This document shows, piece after piece, positions 1-7,109 of a stretch of DNA of 16,738 nt. Position 1 is the stretch's first letter. Every line of letters begins with the position of its first letter. Source of the stretch: Caryophanales bacterium UBA782 (GTDB lineage: Bacteria > Bacillota_I > Bacilli_A > RFN20 > CAG-826); the NCBI GenBank assembly GCA_002296455.1, contig DBJG01000008.1:10461-27198 (forward strand), written 5' to 3'. The notes below the pieces were generated by a model, which saw only the letters and a program-made list of their open reading frames with translations, searched no databases and was not told the origin of the DNA. A program made the translations under genes and the position numbers.

Positions 1-1316
1 CCATCATCACCCCGTTTTGCACTGGTTATACGGCGACCCAAACGGATTCGTATTACACCAATTGCCTCCCTAAAGCTTTTGAGGATGCAGGCGGATTCTG
101 GGACGGAACGGAAAAGCGCACGTTGGGTGAAGCGGAGTATTATCTCTATAATGAGGCAGGACGTGTTAGGGAAGTGTATAGCAAATACCGTTCTGGGGAT
201 GATTTCTCTGGCTTTACGACGAAATATGATGTCCGTTATGACACGTATGCCATCGGTGCAGTCAACCATACGTTGACTCAGCAAGAACTTGATTCCTTGC
301 TTAAATACGATGAGGAAGTGACAAACGATTTCAAAGTCCTCCTTCCTCTTATCGACACTTCTTGGATTGATAGTGAGGGGCAAGATGAATCGATCGTTGA
401 AAACGCCATTCGTAATAATGCGAATTACGATTATCGTTTTTATGCGAGAAGCAAACTTCCGATTCTTAAAAACGGGGAGCTCCAAAAGGCATGGAAAGTC
501 GATAGCGAGGGAAATTATGTCTATTATGAGGCGACAGGATTAAGTGGCAGTGTTTATAACGTTCGCCTTAATTACGATAATTATTATTATTACCAGTTCG
601 GGAATCGACCTGTTTTCGGATTAGGGAGTGATAGCGCAGGCCGCGATATCTTGACGCGATTAGCAGTAGGTGGGAGATTCTCTTTGCTATTTGCTTTCGG
701 TGTGAGTGCGATCAACCTCATTATCGGCTTAATTTACGGTTCGATTGAAGGATTTTATGGCGGTATGGTCGATATTGTCATGGAGCGAATTACGGAAATC
801 CTAAGCGAAGTTCCTTTCATGGTCGTCATTGCTTTATTAAAGAATTACAACGGTGTTTACTTCTCCATATCAGTGGTGGGGATGCTATTCATCGCCTTCG
901 TTGTCACGGGTTGGCTTGGAACGGCAAGCACGGTGCGTATGCAATTTTATCGCTATAAGAAACAAGAATATGTTCTTGCAAGCCGCACCCTTGGAGCGTC
1001 GGATGCACGCTTGATATTCCGCCACATCCTCCCGAATTCCATCGGCACGATTGTCACAAGCAGCGTGCTTATGATTCCTGGCGTTATCTTCAGCGAATCC
1101 TCTTTAAGCTATCTAGGCATCATCAATTTCGATGCGGTGGGATCGACTTCCATCGGCACGATGCTCGCTCAAGGGCAATCCTCGTATACCACTTACCCCA
1201 ACAATATCCTTTGGCCTGCTTTATTTATTTCCCTCCTCATGATTTGCTTCAACATGTTCGGCAATGGATTGCGCGACGCATTCAATCCACAATTAAGAGG
1301 TTCTGACAATGTCTAA
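1..1316 (+). CDS. oppC: Oligopeptide ABC transporter permease OppC (5'-truncated)
   Basis: This is an inner-membrane permease subunit of a peptide importer, expected to pair with OppB. The reading frame is open from base 3 with no stop, so the gene starts upstream of the window; about 437 residues are visible. Roughly the first 200 visible residues (bases 3-598) are hydrophilic and Tyr/Asn-rich. Then comes the family hallmark GLGSDSAGRDIL (equivalent to the GTDxxGRD motif before the transmembrane core), several hydrophobic helices, and the cytoplasmic EAA loop around bases 963-1030 (SRTLGASDARLIFRHILPN) that docks onto the ATPases. OppC/DppC proteins are usually about 300 residues, with a short segment between the first helix and GTDxxGRD, so the extracytoplasmic part is unusually large here. 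A TTG at 123 could be mistaken for a start but lies inside the frame. The 3' end overlaps oppD by 8 bases. Confidence 0.9.
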   Translation, partial: IITPFCTGYTATQTDSYYTNCLPKAFEDAGGFWDGTEKRTLGEAEYYLYNEAGRVREVYSKYRSGDDFSGFTTKYDVRYDTYAIGAVNHTLTQQELDSLLKYDEEVTNDFKVLLPLIDTSWIDSEGQDESIVENAIRNNANYDYRFYARSKLPILKNGELQKAWKVDSEGNYVYYEATGLSGSVYNVRLNYDNYYYYQFGNRPVFGLGSDSAGRDILTRLAVGGRFSLLFAFGVSAINLIIGLIYGSIEGFYGGMVDIVMERITEILSEVPFMVVIALLKNYNGVYFSISVVGMLFIAFVVTGWLGTASTVRMQFYRYKKQEYVLASRTLGASDARLIFRHILPNSIGTIVTSSVLMIPGVIFSESSLSYLGIINFDAVGSTSIGTMLAQGQSSYTTYPNNILWPALFISLLMICFNMFGNGLRDAFNPQLRGSDNV

Positions 1317-3045
1317 TATCCATGATGAAAACAAAATACTCTCGGTCAAAAACCTCCGCGTGAGTTTTTGGACGAATAACGGCACGGTAAAAGCGGTTCG
1401 CGGCGTTTCTTTCGATTTGTATCAAGGGAGAACGCTAGCCATCGTTGGCGAATCGGGTTCGGGAAAAAGTCAAACGTCTCGCGCGATAATGGGTATTCTT
1501 GCGCCGAATAAAATCGTGGAAGAAGGGGAAATTCTTTATGATGGTCGCGACATCCTTCGCTTAAAAGAAGAGGACCTTTGCTCGATTAGAGGTTCCCGCA
1601 TCGCAATGATTTTCCAGGATCCCATGAGTTCGTTGAACCCCATTATGAAATGCGGCAAACAAATCACGGAGGCGATGATGCTCAAAAAGAAGAGCACTAT
1701 CGCATTAAGCAAAAAGCGCGTTCGTGTGATTGAAAAAGCCTTGCTCGTAGTCGACCCTTCCAAGAAAACGCTTCTTGAAAAGATGAAGAAAGGGGAAGAA
1801 ATAGATGCCTCTACTCTTTTCCCTTTAGCCCAAAAAGCCATTGAGAAAAACGAATCCGCGATTTTAGAAGCGAGTAAAGAAGCGAAAGAGTATCTTCTTT
1901 CTTTAAGGAAGAGCGATATTTTCACTTTAGAAGGGCGCTTCTTCTTTCTAAAAAAAGAACTACGAACCATCAAAGAGAAAGTCACCAGGATTGAAAACCA
2001 CCTAGATGAGAAAAAAGACGATTTCGTTTTTACTTTTTTAATTACTCTTGAATACGATTTGCAGCAATACAAAGAAGCGCTCAAACGCGAAAAGAGAGAG
2101 GCCAAACGTCAGGCAAAGAAAGAAAAGCGCAAGGAAGCTAGACGAGAAGACACTCTCAAAGAAAGAGCTTGGGAAAGCGAAATCGACGTATCTTCCAAAG
2201 CGATTGTTTTACGGACTGCCAAATATGTCGATAGCTTTATCGAGCATCTTTCTACTCACTACCTTGTTAAGGAAGTGAACGTGATGGAAAAAGCGAATCT
2301 TCTCCTTGCTTTATGGCAAAGAAGCATTACTGATTCCCATATGAAAATCGATAAAAACGAGCTCAAACAAAAAGCAATCGAACTGCTTGGCGAAGTCGGA
2401 ATCAAAGACCCCGAAAAACGCATTCATCAATACCCCTTCGAGTTCTCTGGTGGGATGAGACAACGAATCGTGATTGCGATTGCTTTGTCTAGTGACCCTG
2501 AGATTCTTATTTGCGATGAACCAACGACCGCGTTAGATGTCACCATCCAAGCGCAGATTCTTGACCTCATCAATAGCCTAAAAGAGAAGAGACATCTATC
2601 CGTTATTTTCATTACTCATAATTTGGGTGTCGTCGCTAATATGGCCGACGACATTGCCATAATGTATGCAGGAAAAATCGTTGAATACGGCACCGCGGAT
2701 GATATTTTCTATCATCCTGCCCACCCGTATACTTGGGCCCTACTAAGTTCGATGCCTGATTTAGACACGAAAGAGAGATTGGATTCGATTCCGGGCACTC
2801 CGCCGAATATGATCATTCCGCCCAAAGGGGATGCCTTCGCGGCACGCAACAAATACGCCATGCAGATTGATTTTGAGGAAGAACCGCCATTCTTTACCAT
2901 CTCTCCAACGCATAAAGCGGCGACGTGGCTACTTGATAAGAGAGCACCTCACGTGAAACCGCCCAAATCCGTCACGGACCGTATCGCGCGTTTTGCAAAA
3001 CTCAACCGCGAACTCGAAACGAAAGAAAAGGAGGCAAAATCATGA
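1309..3045 (+). CDS. oppD: Oligopeptide ABC transporter ATPase OppD with a large internal insertion
   Basis: This cytoplasmic ATPase energises peptide import together with OppF. It has 578 residues, where OppD is usually about 330-360. Visible motifs: Walker A GESGSGKS (47-54), Q-loop IFQDP (Q103), signature FSGGMRQR (379-386), Walker B LICDEP (D403, E404), D-loop ALD (408-410), H-loop H437, and the C-terminal oligopeptide-transporter region with HPAHPYTWALLSSMP (469-483). Residues about 127-345 are an insertion between the Q-loop and the signature, rich in Lys and Glu, with an extremely basic stretch at 258-280 and probable coiled coil. The four C-terminal cysteines that hold an Fe-S cluster in many OppD/DppD proteins are replaced by D508, N514, D521 and T539. 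The start follows AGAGG at 1296-1300 with 8-nt spacing and overlaps oppC by 8 bases. The stop overlaps the oppF start as ATGA. Confidence 0.95.
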   Translation: MSNIHDENKILSVKNLRVSFWTNNGTVKAVRGVSFDLYQGRTLAIVGESGSGKSQTSRAIMGILAPNKIVEEGEILYDGRDILRLKEEDLCSIRGSRIAMIFQDPMSSLNPIMKCGKQITEAMMLKKKSTIALSKKRVRVIEKALLVVDPSKKTLLEKMKKGEEIDASTLFPLAQKAIEKNESAILEASKEAKEYLLSLRKSDIFTLEGRFFFLKKELRTIKEKVTRIENHLDEKKDDFVFTFLITLEYDLQQYKEALKREKREAKRQAKKEKRKEARREDTLKERAWESEIDVSSKAIVLRTAKYVDSFIEHLSTHYLVKEVNVMEKANLLLALWQRSITDSHMKIDKNELKQKAIELLGEVGIKDPEKRIHQYPFEFSGGMRQRIVIAIALSSDPEILICDEPTTALDVTIQAQILDLINSLKEKRHLSVIFITHNLGVVANMADDIAIMYAGKIVEYGTADDIFYHPAHPYTWALLSSMPDLDTKERLDSIPGTPPNMIIPPKGDAFAARNKYAMQIDFEEEPPFFTISPTHKAATWLLDKRAPHVKPPKSVTDRIARFAKLNRELETKEKEAKS

Positions 3046-4460
3046 CGAAAAAAGATACCTCTAGTAAGTCAACGGACATTGTGCGCGTAGAAAAACACGC
3101 GCTCGTTCAAAACGCTTCAAAACGAGGAGCGAAAGAAGACGCTCCCGTGATTCTTTCCGTTCGCCATTTAAAGCAATACTTCAAATTCGGAAGTGGGGAA
3201 TATAAATACAACAAAGCCGTCCATGATATCTCTTTCGATTTAAAGAAAGGGGAAGTGTTGGGGCTTGTGGGCGAGTCAGGGTGCGGTAAAACAACGACTG
3301 GCAGAAGCATCATTAAACTATACGATATCACAAGTGGCTCCATTTACTTTGAAGGAACCCGTATTTCAGCTGGAACGCGTTGGAACGAAAAAGAAATCAA
3401 ATGGAAAACCCTCCGCTTCAAAGACAAAATCAGACAATTGAAAGACGAGAAAAAAGAGGCTCTTGCTTCCATTGATGTTCCAGAAGATAGCGATTTGCAA
3501 ACAGAAACTATCCGCGTCAAAAAGGATTACGATGAGAAGATTCGTGCTTTGCAAGACGAACTCTCTTTCATTGTGAGAACGCAGCGAAAAAAGATTCGTG
3601 CGGCGCATTCTGACAATCGGCACTGTAATCTCCCTTTTGCGAAAGCTGCCTTAAACAAAGAAAAAGAAGAACACCAAAAACGTGTGGATGAATTGAAAAA
3701 AAACAAAGCTTCTTTTCTTCTTTTCACGAAAGAATACATCAGGCATTTGGAACATTCCATCATTGCACGAAATACGAAAATCACGAGCCGCATGCAGATG
3801 ATTTTTCAAGATCCAATTGCGTCTCTTGATCCACGAATGACAGTCCGCGAAATCATCGCTGAGGGGCTCCGAATTCAAGGGGTTAGAAATCGACAAGTGA
3901 TTGATGATAAAGTCAAAGACGCGTTGATTCGTGTGGGACTTCAGCCAGAAATGGCCACCCGTTATCCCCATGAATTCAGCGGTGGCCAGCGTCAAAGAAT
4001 CGGCATCGCTCGCGCGCTTATTATGGAACCGGACTTGCTTATATGTGATGAACCAGTGAGCGCCCTTGATGTTTCTATTCAAGCACAGGTAATCAATCTT
4101 TTGAATGATTTGAAAAACGAACTTGATTTGTCCATTCTTTTCATCGCTCATGATTTAAGCGTTGTGAAGTATTTTTGTGACCGAATCGCGGTAATGTATT
4201 TCGGAAACCTAGTGGAAATCGCTTCTAGTGATGCCTTGTTCGCGCACCCTCTTCATCCTTATACCAAGAGCTTATTAAGTGCGATCCCTCTTCCAGATCC
4301 GCATTACGAAAAGAGGAGAAAGCGTATTGATTACGTTCCTTCTCGCGATCACCATTACGGGGAGGAAAAACCATTGCTTAGAGAAGTTGAGCCAGGTCAT
4401 TTTGTCCTTTGCGACGAGAAAGAATTTGCCCACTACAAAGAGGTTGTTAAAGGTAAGTAG
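3042..4460 (+). CDS. oppF: Oligopeptide ABC transporter ATPase OppF with an internal insertion
   Basis: This is the second ATPase of the peptide importer, 472 residues against a usual length of about 310-330. Motifs: Walker A GESGCGKT (77-84), Q-loop IFQDP (Q256), signature FSGGQRQR (312-319), Walker B LLICDEP (D336, E337), H-loop H370, and HPLHPYTKSLLSAIPLPDP (402-420). About 140 residues (107-247), rich in Lys, Glu and Arg and probably helical, are inserted between Walker A and the Q-loop. This is a different place from the OppD insertion, which follows the Q-loop. The C-terminal tail (KPLLREVEPGHFVLCDEKEF, 443-462) resembles the AmiF/OppF type that I remember from streptococci, without the cysteine cluster. 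The start is preceded by a strong AAAGGAGG (3027-3034) inside oppD, 7 nt away, and overlaps the oppD stop by 4 bases, which suggests translational coupling and equal dosage. Confidence 0.95.
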   Translation: MTKKDTSSKSTDIVRVEKHALVQNASKRGAKEDAPVILSVRHLKQYFKFGSGEYKYNKAVHDISFDLKKGEVLGLVGESGCGKTTTGRSIIKLYDITSGSIYFEGTRISAGTRWNEKEIKWKTLRFKDKIRQLKDEKKEALASIDVPEDSDLQTETIRVKKDYDEKIRALQDELSFIVRTQRKKIRAAHSDNRHCNLPFAKAALNKEKEEHQKRVDELKKNKASFLLFTKEYIRHLEHSIIARNTKITSRMQMIFQDPIASLDPRMTVREIIAEGLRIQGVRNRQVIDDKVKDALIRVGLQPEMATRYPHEFSGGQRQRIGIARALIMEPDLLICDEPVSALDVSIQAQVINLLNDLKNELDLSILFIAHDLSVVKYFCDRIAVMYFGNLVEIASSDALFAHPLHPYTKSLLSAIPLPDPHYEKRRKRIDYVPSRDHHYGEEKPLLREVEPGHFVLCDEKEFAHYKEVVKGK

Positions 4461-4465
4461 AAACT

Positions 4466-4948
4466 ATGCAAAAAGTAGATGAAGAAAGAAAAAACATCGA
4501 CGAGGAAGGGAAAGAGAAGTTCTCTTGGAGAAAATGTCTTCTCCGCGTTTCTCTTTCTTTCCTTCTCGCTTTCATTTTATTTGCCACGACTTTTTGTATC
4601 GAATATTTCGGTCCTCTTGAGCTAAACTGGAATCACAATAAATATCGTATTTTGAGCGATTCTTTCTTCATTGGAGGGTCGATGCCGATTCTCTTTTGGC
4701 TTCTGGTGTGGGTGAGTGAAAAAGGAGCGTTTGACTTAATTGTCTATAGCGTTCGAAAGGTTTTTTCTTTTGCCTTTCGTATTCATCCAGAAAAAAGCAA
4801 TTTGCCTCCTACTTACGCAGATTACGTTGAACAAAAGCGGGCGAAAAAGAAACCGTTTCATTACGAATTAGTCCTCATTGGCGGTATTTTTCTCCTACTG
4901 GGTATCGTTTTCGCTTTCGTCTCCCTCTCTTTTGACGTTGTTTCTTAA
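4466..4948 (+). CDS. Small three-helix membrane protein, DUF3899-like
   Basis: The protein has 160 residues. After a short charged cytoplasmic-looking N-terminus it shows three hydrophobic segments, at about 24-46, 65-84 and 134-155. The stretch LSDSFFIGGSMPILFWLLVW, followed by a Glu/Lys/Gly-Ala-Phe-Asp block (85-90), a basic amphipathic piece, YADYVEQKRAKKK (118-129) and a last helix, resembles the layout of the uncharacterised DUF3899 membrane family of Firmicutes. That match is from memory and not confirmed. No catalytic motif is visible and no function can be assigned. It starts 5 bases after the oppF stop with only a weak AAGGTAAG-type ribosome site (4450-4456), so it is probably the last cistron of the opp operon. 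A link to peptide transport is only positional. Confidence 0.6.
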   Translation: MQKVDEERKNIDEEGKEKFSWRKCLLRVSLSFLLAFILFATTFCIEYFGPLELNWNHNKYRILSDSFFIGGSMPILFWLLVWVSEKGAFDLIVYSVRKVFSFAFRIHPEKSNLPPTYADYVEQKRAKKKPFHYELVLIGGIFLLLGIVFAFVSLSFDVVS

Positions 4949-4961
4949 GAAGCTTTCTTTC

Positions 4962-4982
4962 AGGATGCGAAATATCCTTTTA
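4962..4982 (+). terminator. Weak candidate terminator after the opp operon
   Basis: A 5-bp stem AGGAT/ATCCT (4962-4966 with 4974-4978) with a 7-nt loop is followed by only three further T residues. It sits between the last opp cistron and the rpsB promoter. The stem is short and AT-containing, so termination would be inefficient; its T run also forms part of the downstream -35 region. Read-through into rpsB is possible. Confidence 0.3.
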
Positions 4983-5006
4983 CTTATAGTAAATCGATGA
5001 TATACT
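4979..5006 (+). promoter_or_regulatory. Extended -10 promoter of rpsB-tsf
   Basis: TTTACT (4979-4984, 4 of 6 matches to TTGACA) is separated by 16 bases from TATACT (5001-5006, 5 of 6 matches to TATAAT). The -10 box is preceded by TGA, giving the extended -10 TGn form. Transcription would begin near 5013, leaving a leader of about 120 nt before rpsB. Confidence 0.6.
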
Positions 5007-5009
5007 CTC

Positions 5010-5130
5010 ACACGGCTCTTTTTATTTTGAGCTAATGCACACCTCGCGGATTCAGCGCCGTGTTCCCCATCGGGCGAAATAGCTTAAAAAGCGATGGGGT
5101 GGTCAGCTGCTCGAAACGAGGGAGGAGAAA
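5010..5130 (+). promoter_or_regulatory. Structured 5' leader of rpsB (candidate autoregulatory RNA)
   Basis: Three hairpins can be drawn between the predicted transcript start and the ribosome site. P1 is a perfect 7-bp closing stem ACACGGC/GCCGTGT (5010-5016 with 5057-5063) around about 40 nt. P2 is a perfect 8-bp stem CCCCATCG/CGATGGGG (5065-5072 with 5092-5099) with a 19-nt loop. P3 is CTCG-AAA-CGAG (5110-5120), which directly abuts the Shine-Dalgarno sequence. Inside P1, GGCTC/GAGCT (5014-5018 with 5029-5033) competes for bases with the closing stem, so two folds are possible. No T tract follows P2, so transcription attenuation is unlikely. Feedback by S2 is known for rpsB leaders in other bacteria; its occurrence here is inference. 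Confidence 0.5.
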
Positions 5131-5135
5131 AACAA

Positions 5136-6179
5136 ATGGAGGTCACCAAAATGAGTGACGAACAAGTCAAGGTGGAGACGGAAGTTTCCGCCGCCCCAGA
5201 AGCCGAAGCGGCTCCTGAAACCACGATGGCAGAGATCATGCACGATCCAAATGCACCGATTATCACCATCAAAAAACTTTTGAACGCCGGAGTTCATTTC
5301 GGCCATCAAACTCGCCGTTGGAATCCAAAGATGAGCAAATTCATCTATGGCGCAAGAAATGGCATTTACATCATTGATCTTATCAAGAGCGCAGAACAAA
5401 CAACTGCTTCCTATCAAGCGCTCAAGAGCATCGTCGACAATGGTGGAAAAGTGCTCTTTGTCGGAACCAAAACCCAAGCTCAACAAATCGTGATTGACGA
5501 AGCGACCCGCAGTGGCAGCTTCTATATCTCCCATCGCTGGCTCGGTGGAACATTGACGAATTTCCGCACCATCCTTGGCCGTATCAAGAGATTGAAAGAT
5601 CTTGAAGCCATGGAAGAAGACGGAACATTCGATAAGCTTCCAAAGAAAGAAGTCGCGATTCTCCGTAAAGAACTCGAGAAGCTTTCTCGCAACTTGGAAG
5701 GAATCAAAGAGATGAGAAGACTTCCACAAGCTCTTGTCGTCGTCGATCCAACCGTTGAGCACAATGCGATTGCCGAAGCTCACAAATTAAATATCCCTGT
5801 GTTCGCTATTTGCGATACAAGTGATGACCCAGATGTCGTTACCTTTGCGATCCCAAGCAACAATGATGCTGCTAGCGCGATTAAATTACTCGTTGGCGTT
5901 CTCGCCGATGCAATCGTCGAAAGCAAGGGTGGCGTGACCGAAATCGCTTATGTCAAAGACGAAGGCGAAGAAGCCACGATGAAAGACGCCATCCGTAATG
6001 CCGACTATATTAACGAACAGCGTAAAGCCGCCATTCGTGCACAACGCAAAGAACGCGAAGAAAGATATGCGAAGATGCAAGCGGAGCGTCAAGCTCGTTA
6101 TGCCGCTATGAAAGCTGCCAAAGAGAATGGTGGCGAAGCCGCAAAACCAGCTGAAAAGCCTGCTGAGGAGGCAAAATAA
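5136..6179 (+). CDS. rpsB: 30S ribosomal protein S2, with N- and C-terminal extensions
   Basis: S2 assembles late on the 30S subunit at the head-body junction, near S1/S21 sites in other bacteria. The core starts at IITIKKLLNAGVHFGHQTRR (42-61) and runs through GTKTQAQ, SHRWLGGTLTNFRTI, ALVVVDPTVEHNAI, PVFAICDTSDDP and PSNNDA, all typical of S2. With this start the protein is 347 residues against a usual 230-260. It carries an acidic Ala/Pro/Glu N-terminal extension of about 40 residues and a C-terminal tail rich in charged residues and Ala. Two starts are plausible: ATG 5136 after GGGAGGAG (5119-5126), or ATG 5151 after GGAGGT (5138-5143, 7 nt away). A frame-open ATG at 5094 lies within leader hairpin P2 and has no ribosome site. 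The stop overlaps the tsf start (TAATG). Confidence 0.97.
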   Translation: MEVTKMSDEQVKVETEVSAAPEAEAAPETTMAEIMHDPNAPIITIKKLLNAGVHFGHQTRRWNPKMSKFIYGARNGIYIIDLIKSAEQTTASYQALKSIVDNGGKVLFVGTKTQAQQIVIDEATRSGSFYISHRWLGGTLTNFRTILGRIKRLKDLEAMEEDGTFDKLPKKEVAILRKELEKLSRNLEGIKEMRRLPQALVVVDPTVEHNAIAEAHKLNIPVFAICDTSDDPDVVTFAIPSNNDAASAIKLLVGVLADAIVESKGGVTEIAYVKDEGEEATMKDAIRNADYINEQRKAAIRAQRKEREERYAKMQAERQARYAAMKAAKENGGEAAKPAEKPAEEAK

Positions 6180-7033
6180 TGGCCGATAAGAACGTCATCG
6201 AATTAATCAAAACCCTTCGTGAGCGCACTGGCGCTGGAATGATGGACTGCAAACGCGCTCTTGAAGCGAATGAATACGATGTTGAAAAATCCATCGATTA
6301 TCTCCGCGAAAAAGGAATCGCAAAACAAGCCAAACGCGCAAGCCGCACTGCCGCAGAAGGACTTACGAATGTTAAAGTTTGTGAGAAATGCGGAAAAGGC
6401 GTTATCGTTGAAGTGAATTGCGAGACTGATTTCGTCTCTGCAAGCGACAAATTCATCGCCCTTACAAACACCGTTACCGACAAGCTCCTTCAAAATGAAC
6501 CGAAGAGCCTTGAAGAAGCGATTGAGCTCACCAAACTTGATTTTGATGATGCAGCACTCGCTGTCGGTGAAAAACTTGCTCTCCGCCGTTTTGCGGTCGT
6601 GAATAAGAAAGCAGAAGAAGGATTCGCAAGCTATATTCATATGGCTGGGAAAATCTCCGTCTTGGCGGTTTTAAACAAAGAAGACCCAGAAGTGGCAAAG
6701 CCTCTTGCGATGCACATCGCTGCTAATAGCCCACTTTATGTCAATCTCGAAGACGTTCCTGCAGCGGATAGAGCCCGTGAAAAAGCTATCGCTGAGCAAG
6801 AAGTTAAGGACGATCCAAAACTTCAAAATAAACCTGACCAGGTCAAAGCCCAAATCGTGGAGAGAAAAGTCGACAAAGTTCTCTCTCAAAGCTGCTTGGC
6901 CCTTCAGCCATTCTTAATGGATGAGAGCAAGACTGTTGGTCAATGGCTTAAAGAAAAAGGCGTTGCCGTTGTCTCCTTCCTCCGTTATCAAGTCGGTGAA
7001 GGGATTAGCAAAGACCCGAATCAAGAAAACTAA
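6179..7033 (+). CDS. tsf: Translation elongation factor Ts (EF-Ts)
   Basis: EF-Ts is the nucleotide exchange factor that releases GDP from EF-Tu during translation elongation. It has 284 residues, normal for the Firmicutes form. The UBA-like N-terminal domain is clear (LIKTLRERTGAGMMDCKRAL, 9-28), as is the diagnostic CETDFVS (81-87) whose TDFV contacts EF-Tu. The C-terminus ends with FLRYQVGEGISKDPNQEN. A CEKC pair (68-71) just before TDFV is a small oddity in a region that usually lacks cysteines. The start at 6179 overlaps the rpsB stop by one base, and GAGGAGG (6165-6171) lies inside the rpsB end, so the two are translationally coupled. A strong terminator follows, making rpsB-tsf a two-gene unit. 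Confidence 0.98.
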   Translation: MADKNVIELIKTLRERTGAGMMDCKRALEANEYDVEKSIDYLREKGIAKQAKRASRTAAEGLTNVKVCEKCGKGVIVEVNCETDFVSASDKFIALTNTVTDKLLQNEPKSLEEAIELTKLDFDDAALAVGEKLALRRFAVVNKKAEEGFASYIHMAGKISVLAVLNKEDPEVAKPLAMHIAANSPLYVNLEDVPAADRAREKAIAEQEVKDDPKLQNKPDQVKAQIVERKVDKVLSQSCLALQPFLMDESKTVGQWLKEKGVAVVSFLRYQVGEGISKDPNQEN

Positions 7034-7040
7034 ATTTTCT

Positions 7041-7073
7041 AAGCCGTCACATCTTGTGGCGGTTTTCTTTTGT
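7041..7073 (+). terminator. Rho-independent terminator of rpsB-tsf
   Basis: AAGCCGTCACA (7041-7051) pairs with TGTGGCGGTTT (7055-7065) over 11 bp including two G-U wobbles, around a 3-nt TCT loop. It is followed by a T-rich run (TTTTCTTTTGTTTT). It starts 7 bases after the tsf stop codon. Confidence 0.92.
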
Positions 7074-7109
7074 TTTCAAATGAATGGCATTTGCCTATAA
7101 TGAGACACT
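7073..7109 (+). promoter_or_regulatory. pyrH promoter, -10 box 8 nt before the start codon
   Basis: A perfect TATAAT (7096-7101) lies 17 bases downstream of TTTTCA (7073-7078, 4 of 6 matches to TTGACA). Only 8 bases separate the -10 box from the pyrH ATG at 7110, so transcription should begin at or within a base or two of the start codon. No Shine-Dalgarno sequence is present. The spacer holds a short GGCA-TT-TGCC inverted repeat (7086-7095). Confidence 0.65.

Noticed and set aside
123..1316. TTG at 123 as the start of oppC
   Set aside because: The same frame is open to base 3 and the upstream codons read as continuing protein; the gene is simply cut by the window edge.
1536..2105. Long antisense open frame inside oppD (and similar minus-strand frames elsewhere)
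   Set aside because: They mirror strong plus-strand genes with recognised motifs, have no plausible ribosome sites and give low-complexity Ser/Phe-rich products, as expected for the complement of Lys/Glu-rich coding sequence.
1687..2343. OppD insertion as a frameshift artefact or inserted mobile element
   Set aside because: The frame is continuous with no stops, both flanking halves of the ATPase are intact, and no terminal repeats or transposase-like sequence are visible.
5094..5135. ATG at 5094 as the rpsB start
   Set aside because: It lies inside the 3' strand of leader hairpin P2, has no Shine-Dalgarno, and two well-supported starts follow at 5136 and 5151.
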